A DNA stretch of 48,360 nt from a candidate division TA06 bacterium SM23_40. Its GTDB lineage: Bacteria; LJUI01; SM1-40. The stretch lies in assembly GCA_001303705.1 (NCBI GenBank), contig LJUI01000026.1:1-48360 (forward strand), in the 5' to 3' direction. How positions within the stretch are numbered: position 1 is the stretch's first letter; each line of letters opens with the position of its first letter. A program made the translations under genes and the position numbers. Below, piece after piece: positions 7,197 through 14,087 of the stretch. The notes under the pieces were generated by a model, which saw only the letters and a list, made by a program, of their open reading frames with translations, had not been told where the DNA came from and ran no database searches.

Positions 7197-7727
7197 ATGG
7201 CGAACCTGAAGGGGACGAAGACAGAGAAGAACCTGTCGGCGGCATTCGCGGGCGAGTCTAAGGCCAGAAATAAGTACACCTATTTCGCCGAGGTCGCACG
7301 CCGAGAGGGGCACCAGTACATTGCCCAGATCTTCGAAGAGACGGCAATGAACGAAATGCAGCATGCAAAGGATGAGTTCAGACTGCTGGGCGGCATAGGG
7401 GACACGGCGGCGAATCTGAAAGAAGCGATGGGAGGAGAAGATTACGAGACCGTCTCCATGTATCCTGAGTTCGCCAGGCAGGCGGAGGAAGAGGGATTCA
7501 AGGACGCCGCGATCCTGTTCAGGCAGATAGCCAGGGCCGAATCATCGCACAGAGACAGGTACAGGAAGTTGCTGGAGATGCTCGAGGGCGGGACTCTGTA
7601 CAAGAGGGAGAACCCGATACAATGGAAGTGCAGTGTGTGCGGCTACATTGTGGAAGGTACAGAGCCGCCTCGTAAGTGTCCCTGTTGTCAGTATCCGAGA
7701 GAATACTACGGGCCGGTCTGTCTGTAG
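7197..7727 (+). CDS. Rubrerythrin
   Basis: The product of 176 residues is a peroxide-reducing di-iron protein of anaerobes. The first about 135 residues form the ferritin-like four-helix part (MANLKGTKTEKNLSAAFAGE; YTYFAEVARREGHQYIAQIF). Repeated ExxH-type iron ligands are visible (NEMQHAKDE and ESSHRDRY). The C-terminal 35 residues are a rubredoxin iron site with CSVCGY and CPCCQY. The start is ATG 7197 because the ribosome site CGGAGGGAAAGC precedes it and the family begins at this point. An upstream in-frame GTG at 7158 was rejected. The gene stands alone behind its own promoter. It supports an anaerobic or microaerophilic lifestyle facing oxidative stress. Identification is firm. Confidence 0.95.
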   Translation: MANLKGTKTEKNLSAAFAGESKARNKYTYFAEVARREGHQYIAQIFEETAMNEMQHAKDEFRLLGGIGDTAANLKEAMGGEDYETVSMYPEFARQAEEEGFKDAAILFRQIARAESSHRDRYRKLLEMLEGGTLYKRENPIQWKCSVCGYIVEGTEPPRKCPCCQYPREYYGPVCL

Positions 7728-8049
7728 CGGAACGAATCTGAGCGTGAGCCTCAGTTCCCCGCCGAGCGGATCGGGACCGTGACAATAGATGAGCGCCTCT
7801 CGAGTCGGGGGCGATCCGTCCCCTGACTGTCGGCCGCGCGTGAGATAGCAATGAGAGAGACGCACGACATGGTACTCTATATGGGCTACTCGCACCGGTC
7901 AAATCCTTTTGCGGCTTTGCGCGATGAAGTAGCCGTCGCACGGCCAGGCCCGAGAGTGTTGGGTGGCATCAGCGTTGAGGTAGCCAGAGAGCGGCAGCCG
8001 GGCGAGCATCTGCACCCCCACCTTCGGGATCATGGCGATTCGCTCGGGA
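7728..8049. other. Intergenic region between rubrerythrin and the SDR gene (convergent)
   Basis: These about 320 bases separate two convergent genes. I see no strong terminator. On the minus strand, 17 bases past the SDR stop, a 44-codon frame (8033 down to 7899) starts at ATG. It encodes a proline/arginine-containing peptide with SRAWPCDGYFIAQSRK near its end. It has no ribosome site and no family I can name; it may be a gene remnant or chance. Confidence 0.4.
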
Positions 8050-8967
8050 TCATGCCGACTCTCTCATCAGATCCTTCAGAGCATTGTCCAGGTCAGGGAA
8101 CTCGAACGCGAAGCCGCCCTCCAGCAGCTTCCGGGGCAGCACCCGCTGTCCCTCGAGCAGTGCATTGGCGAATTCGCCCATGACGAGCCGGAGAGCGAAC
8201 CCGGGGACCGGAAAGCGTGAGACCGATCTACCGAGCTGGCGTGCCACCAGTTCGGTCAACTCGCGGTTGCGAACGGGATTGGGGGAGACGCAGTTGACTG
8301 CGCCCCTGAGCTCCCCGCGCTCCAGCAGGAATAGGAGGATCCTGGAGAGATCTTCGAGGTGGACCCAGGAAACCCACTGCCGACCGCTCCCCAGGGCGGC
8401 TACGGGGCGACGCCGGAAGTTCTCGACCATGGTCGCAAGTGCACCGCCGCCTCTTCCCAGTACGATGCCGAACCGGCACAGAACCACCCGCGCACCTGCG
8501 TCAGCGGCTTTCCCGGCCGTGGCTTCCCAGTCGCGCGCTACCCGGGCCAGGAAATCATCGCCAGATCCATTCTCCTCATCCAGAGTCTCGTCGCCGTGGA
8601 ATCCGTAGTACCCGACCGCGGATGCGTTGAGCAGATGGAGACTGCGATCGGGGCTGGCCGCTGTTGCGCTGACCACATTACGTGTGGTCTCGACGCGGCT
8701 GTCGAGGATAGTTCGCTTATATCTTGCGGTCCAGCGTCTGAATATCGGCGCTCCGGCAAGATTGATGACTGCGTCGTGCCCGGCCAGTCTCTCCTGCCAG
8801 GGGCCCGGCTCTGTGGGATCCCCTCCCAGGTACGAGATCCCCGGGTGAAGATCCGGAGAGACCCTGGGTGAGCGGCTCAGTATCGTGACCCGATGGCCTT
8901 CAGCTGCCAGCATCCGCGACACGTATCGACCGACGAGTCCACTGCCGCCGGTAATGAATACCTTCAT
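8050..8967 (-). CDS. TIGR01777-type SDR epimerase family protein
   Basis: The 305-residue product is an extended short-chain dehydrogenase with the NAD(P) motif MKVFITGGSGLVGRYV at the N-terminus. It has the family's HDAVINLAGAPI segment, the active-site-like YYG (AVGYYGFHGDETLDE), the WEATAGKA stretch and a C-terminal RKLLEGGFAFEFPDLDNAL ending. This matches the YfcH/SulA-like TIGR01777 family, whose substrate is not known. Length is normal. ATG at 8967 has CCGGAG eight bases upstream. It lies 60 bases downstream of the tspO-like gene on the same strand, so the two are likely co-transcribed. The family is sure; the biochemical role is not. Confidence 0.92.
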   Translation of the reverse strand: MKVFITGGSGLVGRYVSRMLAAEGHRVTILSRSPRVSPDLHPGISYLGGDPTEPGPWQERLAGHDAVINLAGAPIFRRWTARYKRTILDSRVETTRNVVSATAASPDRSLHLLNASAVGYYGFHGDETLDEENGSGDDFLARVARDWEATAGKAADAGARVVLCRFGIVLGRGGGALATMVENFRRRPVAALGSGRQWVSWVHLEDLSRILLFLLERGELRGAVNCVSPNPVRNRELTELVARQLGRSVSRFPVPGFALRLVMGEFANALLEGQRVLPRKLLEGGFAFEFPDLDNALKDLMRESA

Positions 8968-9027
8968 GATCGCACTCCGGTGTACCCGGACGAAACCGCC
9001 TGTCAGCCGGGATGCATCGGCTCCGGT

Positions 9028-9507
9028 CTACCTGTTCAGAGCATATATCGAGGCATTCAGAATGGCTGCGAAACTCACCCAGGCGATATAAGGGATCAGA
9101 ATCAGGCTGGCCAGCGCCGATATCTGACGGAAAAGCACAATCGTGACCGATATGGCAACCCATAGGAGCAGGATCACTATCAGGCCGGCCAGCGGCGAGC
9201 GGAGGCCGAAGAAGGCACCCGACCATGCTGCGTTCAGGATCAGCTGTACCGCGAAAGCGACGATAGCTACTCTGACCTGCGCCGTCCCGACTCCTTTGCG
9301 CCATACGAGAAACAGGGATATTCCCATCAGCAGATAGAGTGTGATCCAGACCGGCCCGAAAACCCAACTGGGGGGGTTGAAGAACGGCCGTCTCAGGGTT
9401 GGATACCAGGTGGAGACTGACCGAGCAGTGAAGATCGACCCAATGACGCCGGCCGACTGACACAAGACGATGCTTATGACGAGTCTCGCGAGATCTAGGG
9501 GCTTCAC
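9028..9507 (-). CDS. TspO/MBR family membrane protein
   Basis: This 159-residue protein has five hydrophobic segments, the hallmark of the tryptophan-rich sensory protein / peripheral benzodiazepine receptor family. Recognisable pieces are WYPTLRRPFFNPPSWVFGPVW near residue 35, LNAAWSGAFFGLRSP near 90 and the C-terminal PYIAWVSFAAILNASIY. Members bind porphyrins and modulate tetrapyrrole or stress responses in the outer or cytoplasmic membrane. The start is GTG at 9507, preceded by AAGGCGGG. It comes first in a two-gene minus-strand unit with the SDR gene. A dyad at 9597-9615 lies about 90 bases upstream and may be a control site. Confidence 0.93.
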   Translation of the reverse strand: MKPLDLARLVISIVLCQSAGVIGSIFTARSVSTWYPTLRRPFFNPPSWVFGPVWITLYLLMGISLFLVWRKGVGTAQVRVAIVAFAVQLILNAAWSGAFFGLRSPLAGLIVILLLWVAISVTIVLFRQISALASLILIPYIAWVSFAAILNASIYALNR

Positions 9508-10009
9508 GTTCCCGCCTTTCTGGTTTGAAGTCTTGTTCTCTAGTTCGTAGTCTTCTTCGTCAGGTCGGAGCAGTCCACTCCGTACGGACAGAACCGCTCT
9601 CTATTAGATAGAGAGATGGACAGTTGTGCCAGCTGTTCGAAGATTCTCCAGCTCTCGGCCATCACAATACTTCTCCCGGTCGAGTATTGCCGGGAGATGC
9701 AGCTTGACACCGGGGCCCGATTCCCATACGATGGCCGCCTCGAGATTATATCTCATCCTGTTGCGCATGCAAGACCATTTGTGGCCCTGCTGTACCTACG
9801 CTTCCTCACACATGGGTGCGTCCATCCGAAGGAGTCGGCCCGAACCGGGACTGGAGAAATGCCCGTACGGGAAAGCGATTCAGGGTAATACCTTCGTGCG
9901 TGCGGTGCGCCGCGCTTCGTCTCGTCTGAGGGAAGATGAAGCCGGATATCAGACATCGTCACCACGCGCCTCAGTATGACGCAATGAATCGAGGCAACCT
10001 CGAGAGGAG
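9508..10009. other. Intergenic region between tspO-like and DUF523 genes (divergent)
   Basis: About 500 bases separate two divergently transcribed genes. Overlapping short frames on both strands look non-coding. Two symmetric elements stand out. One is the dyad at 9597-9615 (separate entry). The other is a hairpin at 9672-9697, with TCTCCCGG pairing with CCGGGAGA across a 10-base loop. Neither has a T-run. No good promoter pair was found for either gene. Confidence 0.45.
9597..9615. repeat. Inverted repeat, possible operator
   Basis: CTCTCTAT and ATAGAGAG form a perfect 8-base dyad around a 3-base centre (TAG). It lies in the divergent region upstream of tspO and the DUF523 gene. Its length and spacing suit a dimeric regulator site. 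A hairpin in RNA is the alternative. Confidence 0.35.
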
Positions 10010-10990
10010 ATGCTCGTCGTGTCAGGAACAGAGACGGTGGCCGAGAGGAGGATACGGCTCGGCATCAGCAGCTGTCTTCTGGGAGAGCAGGTGCGCTGGG
10101 ACGGAGGCCACAAGCACGATCGCTATCTGACCGATACGCTCGGCAAGTATGTCGATTATGTCCCCGTCTGCCCCGAGGTGGAATGCGGGCTTCCCATACC
10201 GAGGGAGCCGCTCCGGCTTGTGGGCGATCCGGAGTCGCCCCGTCTCGTTACCTCACGTACCGGTATCGACAAAACGGAACAGATGCTGACCTGGGCGAGG
10301 AAGCGCGTGGTCGAACTGGAGCAGGAGGATCTCTGCGGGTTCATCTTCAAGTCCAGGTCGCCGAGCAGCGGGATGGAACGCGTGAAGATCTATGACGGAA
10401 AGGGGATGCCCCGGAAGAAGGGTGTGGGCATGTTCGCGAGGATCTTCATGCAACACTTTCCGCTGCTGCCCGTAGAAGACGAGGGTCGGCTGCACGATAT
10501 GAACCTGCGCGAGAATTTCGTCGAGAGAGTCTTCACATTGAGGCGCTGGCGCGAGACGCTCGGGCGCGGCAAATGGGGAGGCCCCCTTGTCGACTTCCAC
10601 ACCCGACATAAGCTCCTCATTCTTTCGCATAGTGTGGAGCACCATCGCGACATGGGACGGCTTGTCGCGCACAGCAAGGAGCACTTACCGGCCGAACTGT
10701 ACGGGCGGTACGAATGGCTGCTTACGGAAGCCCTGCGCCGCAAGACGACTCCGAGGAAGCATGCGAATGTCCTGCATCATATACTGGGCTATTTCAAGAA
10801 GCAGCTGTCCGGGGATGAAAAGCAGGAGATGCTCGAGATCATCGAAGAATATCGTCAGGGGTACGTGCCGCTGATCGTTCCGATCGCCCTCGTCAATCAC
10901 TATGTGCGCAAGTACGGCCAGCCGTACTTGAGGGAACAGTACTACCTGCATCCCCATCCTGTCGAGCTGCAGCTCAGAAACCACGTGTAA
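10010..10990 (+). CDS. DUF523 and DUF1722 domain protein
   Basis: The 326-residue product joins two domains often found together. Residues about 15-150 are DUF523: RIRLGISSCLLGEQVRWDGGHK, with cysteine-containing PVCPEVECGL and the FIFKSRSPSSG segment. Residues about 185-310 are DUF1722 (YbgA-like), with FHTRHKLLILSHSVEHHRDMG and the basic RKHANVLHHILGYFKKQLS segment. The function is not established in the family; the conserved cysteines suggest metal or cluster binding. The ATG at 10010 follows GAGAGGAG. It is apparently monocistronic, ending convergent with the minus-strand operon at 11090. Confidence 0.9.
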   Translation: MLVVSGTETVAERRIRLGISSCLLGEQVRWDGGHKHDRYLTDTLGKYVDYVPVCPEVECGLPIPREPLRLVGDPESPRLVTSRTGIDKTEQMLTWARKRVVELEQEDLCGFIFKSRSPSSGMERVKIYDGKGMPRKKGVGMFARIFMQHFPLLPVEDEGRLHDMNLRENFVERVFTLRRWRETLGRGKWGGPLVDFHTRHKLLILSHSVEHHRDMGRLVAHSKEHLPAELYGRYEWLLTEALRRKTTPRKHANVLHHILGYFKKQLSGDEKQEMLEIIEEYRQGYVPLIVPIALVNHYVRKYGQPYLREQYYLHPHPVELQLRNHV

Positions 10991-11089
10991 GCGGCAGTTG
11001 CGACGGAATTGATCGAACCTCCCTCACTCGACTCGTCCCCACACCCACCAGTTCTCCCCGCGCCGGCTCGGGGACCTCGATACCCGATC

Positions 11090-11542
11090 TCACTCGCTGA
11101 TGCGCAGCTCGACCACGTCCTGGAATCTGGTAACGAGGTAATAGGTTTCCACGTTCACCCGCAGGAAGGCACAGGCGGGGGAGGCGATGAACTCGCGCAT
11201 AGACGGGTGCTTCCGGAGATAGAGCTGCGCGAGCGCGCCTTTCGCCGCTTCAGGAACCGGTTCAGCCCTACCCATGATGGTTGCGGCTGAAGCTTCCTGG
11301 AAATCCGATTCTTCGTTGGCACGATTATCGACGAGAAGAGCTACCCGAGCATCTGCCTCCATATTGGCGAACTTGCGGGTCGAACGGCCTGTCGCGAAGA
11401 GCACGTGTTTCAGATCATCCGTGGCCGCGAATGCCACGAGGTTCGCATAGGGTCCAGTCTGCCCGTGTGTCGCGAGCACTGCCAGGCGCTGCCCCGCAAG
11501 CAGCTTCCTCACGGTCTCCTTCAATCTCAGGATGTCTTTCAC
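11090..11542 (-). CDS. Pyridoxamine 5'-phosphate oxidase-like FMN-binding protein
   Basis: This 150-residue protein has the split-barrel flavin-binding pattern: LAGQRLAVLATHGQTGPYANLVAFAA, then VLFATGRSTRKFANMEADARVALLVDNR. These are typical of general stress/PNPOx-like proteins. It is too short for a true PdxH. The start is GTG 11542: its GTGA overlaps the stop of the upstream peroxiredoxin-like frame (TGA 11539-11541), and GGAGG lies five bases before it. The longer open frame to 11692 has no protein logic and was rejected. It is the last gene of the minus-strand selenium/sulfur-type operon. A flavin or F420-type redox role is inferred. Confidence 0.85.
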   Translation of the reverse strand: MKDILRLKETVRKLLAGQRLAVLATHGQTGPYANLVAFAATDDLKHVLFATGRSTRKFANMEADARVALLVDNRANEESDFQEASAATIMGRAEPVPEAAKGALAQLYLRKHPSMREFIASPACAFLRVNVETYYLVTRFQDVVELRISE

Positions 11543-11955
11543 ATTGCCTCCAGAGCCTGGCGAGCCCTGGGTACGGTCTCCGTGGGGCTGACCTTGTACC
11601 AGGCCTCGATGATCTTTCCCTTCTCGTCGATCAGGAAGGAGGAGCGGATGATACCCATGTGCTTCTTCCCGTACATCGACTTCTCGCCCCACACACCATA
11701 GGCTTTTGCCACCTTGTCATCGGGATCGGAGAGGAGCGGGAAGCCGAGCCCGTGCTTTGTATCGAAGTTTCGCTGTCTCTCCGGTGTGTCGGGGCTGATC
11801 TCCACCACAGCGACGCTTGCCCCCGCCAGATCTTCGCGGGCGTCCCTGACGCTGCACGCCTGTTTTGTACAGCCCGGGGTGTCTGCCGCCCGCCCCTCTG
11901 CGGAGAGGTCGCTAGCACGGGGAGACCGGGGGCATGCGCTCGTACGTCGATCCAC
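11539..11955 (-). pseudogene. N-terminally truncated Bcp-type peroxiredoxin
   Basis: From DTPGCTKQACSVRD onward this matches bacterioferritin-comigratory-type peroxiredoxins. It keeps the peroxidatic cysteine, FPLLSDPDDKVAKAYGVWGEK and IIRSSFLIDEKGKI. The about 45 residues that should precede it are missing: the PDFxLPD segment and the first beta strands of the thioredoxin fold, ending in a FYPKD-like strand. Instead the frame runs back through arginine-rich sequence into the C-terminal end of the DUF3343 gene. The only possible start is a GTG at 11955 inside that gene, or none. The C-terminus is intact and coupled by GTGA to the next gene. A deletion at the gene junction is the simplest explanation; an assembly error is possible. 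Confidence 0.7.
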
Positions 11956-12178
11956 GGCGTCGGTACAGGGCCTCGACCTCGACGCCTGCCCCTGCCAGCA
12001 GATCGAGCGCTTGCTTCAGGACTGCACCGGACAGAGCGATGGCGATCCCGCAGTCGGAACTGAGATCACGCGGGGTGGGTATGATCTCGTGGGCGAGACC
12101 GTGTTCCTTGAACACGTGTTCCGCCCTCATCACGTGATGGACTGAGACGAAGTTAATGACCGAATCGGGTCGATCCAT
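11912..12178 (-). CDS. DUF3343 protein (putative Se/S carrier)
   Basis: This 88-residue protein fits DUF3343. It has an N-terminal INFVSVHHVMRAEHVF strand-helix, then IIPTPRDLSSDCGIAIAL with the family's invariant-looking cysteine after two serines, and the end GVEVEALYRR. Family members are thought to shuttle selenium or sulfur as a protein-bound persulfide/selenide, because they occur with SelD and YedF; this is not proven. The start is ATG 12178, with CGGAGATC upstream; an earlier in-frame ATG lacks a site. It sits downstream of the cysteine desulfurase-like gene. Its 3' end overlaps the truncated peroxiredoxin frame. Confidence 0.85.
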   Translation of the reverse strand: MDRPDSVINFVSVHHVMRAEHVFKEHGLAHEIIPTPRDLSSDCGIAIALSGAVLKQALDLLAGAGVEVEALYRRRGSTYERMPPVSPC

Positions 12179-12262
12179 GCGTGATCTCCGGGACCTCATG
12201 ATCCGATGATAGATGCCGGCGCACGCCCGCGCTCGCGATGAGATCAGCCGCCCCCGCCCGTG

Positions 12263-13414
12263 TCAGCCGGGTGGGGTCTGGTTCTGCGCAAGATCGGCCA
12301 CCGCCTCCAGGATCGACTCGACGTCGTCAGCCGTGTTGAACGGCCCCAGCGAGATCCGTATCGTCCCGGCGGGGAAGGTCCCGATCGTGCGGTGGGCGGA
12401 GGGGGCGCAGTGGAGTCCGGGCCTGACGAGGATGGCGTGCTCTCGATCGAGAATGTGTGCCGCATCTGAGGGCGAGAGGCCATCGATCGTGATCGATGCT
12501 GTCGCCAGCTGTCGCTCGGGGTCGGCGGTGCCGAAGAGCGTCACACCCGGGATGCCGCGCAGTCCGTCGGCGAGCCGCGAGAAGAGTGCCAGTTCGTGCT
12601 CGCGGATCGACATGACACTGCGCTCCGTGACGTATCGCGTGGCGGCGAGAAGGCCGGCGATGCCGACTGCGTTGGGAGTGCCCGCTTCGTGGAGATCCGG
12701 CAGGAAGTCGGGTTGTTCCTCCCGTTCGGATCTGCTGCCCGTCCCCCCGCGCACGAGCGGTTCCAGATCGATGCCCTCTCCAATGCAGAGGCCCCCGATG
12801 CCCGGCGGCCCAAGCAGACCCTTGTGGCCTGAGAACGCATACAGGCAGGGGCCCAGCCGGGAGAGGTCTACGGGAAGAGATCCGATACTCTGGGCGCCAT
12901 CGATGAGGAGTGGAACCGGACCGATTTCCCTGCTCACCTCCGCAACTGGCTGGACCGTGCCCGTGACGTTTGATGCGTGCATCACGGCAACGAGCCGGGT
13001 CCGGTCGGTCACGAGGTCACCGAGCTGCCGGGGATCGACGAGACCGGAGCCGTCGGTCTGGGCCACACGGACTCGCACCCCACGTTCCCCCTCCAGATGT
13101 CTGAGTGGCCGCATGACTGCGTTGTGTTCCATAGACGAGGCGATGACCTCGTCGCCATGGCGGAGCAGACCGAGAAGGGCGGCGTTGATGCCGAAGGTTG
13201 CGCCCGGGGTGAAGATCATCCGGGAGGAATCGTCCATTCCCAGGAGGGCAGCAAGCGTCTCCCGGGCCTCGAAGACGATGCGGGCAGCCTCGATCGAGAG
13301 GCGGTGGGCCGATCGGCCGGGAGAGGCACCGATCCGATCGAGGTAGTCCCTCATCGCGTCAGCCACACCCGGCGCCTTCGGGAATGAAGTAGCCGCGTTG
13401 TCGGCATAGATCAT
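12263..13414 (-). CDS. Class V aminotransferase, cysteine desulfurase-like (TIGR01977 type)
   Basis: This 383-residue PLP enzyme resembles the SufS/selenocysteine-lyase branch. It begins MIYADNAATSFPK and carries the PLP lysine in SGHKG (Lys198). The cofactor-stacking histidine region is SMEHNAVMRPL, and the persulfide-forming cysteine is in RPGLHCAPSAH (Cys336). Such enzymes take sulfur or selenium from (seleno)cysteine and pass it on as a persulfide. The partner genes yedF-like and DUF3343 on either side are the usual neighbours of the orphan-selenium TIGR01977 group rather than the Suf machine; no sufBCD or iscU is seen. ATG 13414 has AGGAGGAAAGG upstream. Confidence 0.9.
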   Translation of the reverse strand: MIYADNAATSFPKAPGVADAMRDYLDRIGASPGRSAHRLSIEAARIVFEARETLAALLGMDDSSRMIFTPGATFGINAALLGLLRHGDEVIASSMEHNAVMRPLRHLEGERGVRVRVAQTDGSGLVDPRQLGDLVTDRTRLVAVMHASNVTGTVQPVAEVSREIGPVPLLIDGAQSIGSLPVDLSRLGPCLYAFSGHKGLLGPPGIGGLCIGEGIDLEPLVRGGTGSRSEREEQPDFLPDLHEAGTPNAVGIAGLLAATRYVTERSVMSIREHELALFSRLADGLRGIPGVTLFGTADPERQLATASITIDGLSPSDAAHILDREHAILVRPGLHCAPSAHRTIGTFPAGTIRISLGPFNTADDVESILEAVADLAQNQTPPG

Positions 13415-13542
13415 CGACAGGTCCTTTCCTCCTCTATGGAAACACTCACTGCATGTCCGGAGATCGAGTACAGGGAGGATCCGGGAACAGCCTCAGAAGT
13501 CGGTCATTCTCATCACTCGGGAAGAGAAGACTGTCCCGCCCC

Positions 13543-13890
13543 TCAGGGAGAGACGACCGTGCCCGCCGACATCAAACTCTCCACCGTGCCGGCCATGTTT
13601 CCCACCGTACCGACCTTCAGCTTCTCCTTCAGTCCGTAGTAGTCGAGGCACGTACCGCAAGAAGAGATGGCAACACCGGCCTCTTCGATCTTCCGCAGTG
13701 TGGCGATGAGTTCGGAGCCCTCGGTTGTAAGCCGGACCCCGCTGTTGACGAAGATCATGCGCTCGGGCTTCTCGTCCGAGGCCTCTAGTGTCTTGAAGAA
13801 CGACTGGAGAAGAATGCGCCCCAGCTCCTCGTCGCCGGTTCCCATGCGGTTGGAATTCACATACAGCACTCTGGTCGGTCGTTCGCTCAT
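13543..13890 (-). CDS. YedF-like DsrE-family protein lacking the TusA domain
   Basis: This 115-residue protein corresponds to the C-terminal DsrE-like half of YedF selenium-metabolism proteins. It has VLYVNSNRMGTGDEELGRIL at the start, FVNSGVRLTTEGSE in the middle and SSCGTCLDYYGLKEKLKVG with Cys78 and Cys81. Normal YedF has an added N-terminal TusA/SirA domain of about 75 residues with a CPxP motif; none is found upstream here. ATG 13890 has GGAGGGA eight bases upstream, so the short form looks real. It is the first gene of the minus-strand operon behind its own promoter. A role in handing sulfur or selenium from the desulfurase is inferred. Confidence 0.88.
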   Translation of the reverse strand: MSERPTRVLYVNSNRMGTGDEELGRILLQSFFKTLEASDEKPERMIFVNSGVRLTTEGSELIATLRKIEEAGVAISSCGTCLDYYGLKEKLKVGTVGNMAGTVESLMSAGTVVSP

Positions 13891-13950
13891 CGAGATACTC
13901 CCTCCGTGAGGATTGCCATTGGGGCCCAGCCCTGAGCGGCTCGTTTCCGT

Positions 13951-13980
13951 ATGGTAGACCAGGGAGGAAGTGAGTGTCAA
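13951..13980 (-). promoter_or_regulatory. Promoter of the YedF-desulfurase operon
   Basis: On the minus strand TTGACA (13980 to 13975) and TACCAT (13956 to 13951) are 18 bases apart. The predicted start is near 13944, about 55 bases before the yedF-like ATG. It is back-to-back with the promoter of the beta-helix gene. Confidence 0.65.
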
Positions 13981-13999
13981 GAGGGCGAGTTCATAATGC

Positions 14000-14029
14000 T
14001 TGACGCGCAGGGTAAATGTGTGATATACT
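14000..14029 (+). promoter_or_regulatory. Promoter of the beta-helix/FG-GAP gene
   Basis: TTGACG (14000-14005) and TATACT (14024-14029) are separated by 18 bases. The expected start near 14036 gives a 50-base leader before ATG 14088. Confidence 0.65.
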
Positions 14030-14087
14030 CGTTCTATCGCAGTGGGGGAGTGTGCGACGTTTCATTTTACCGCGTGAGGAGAGGGCT

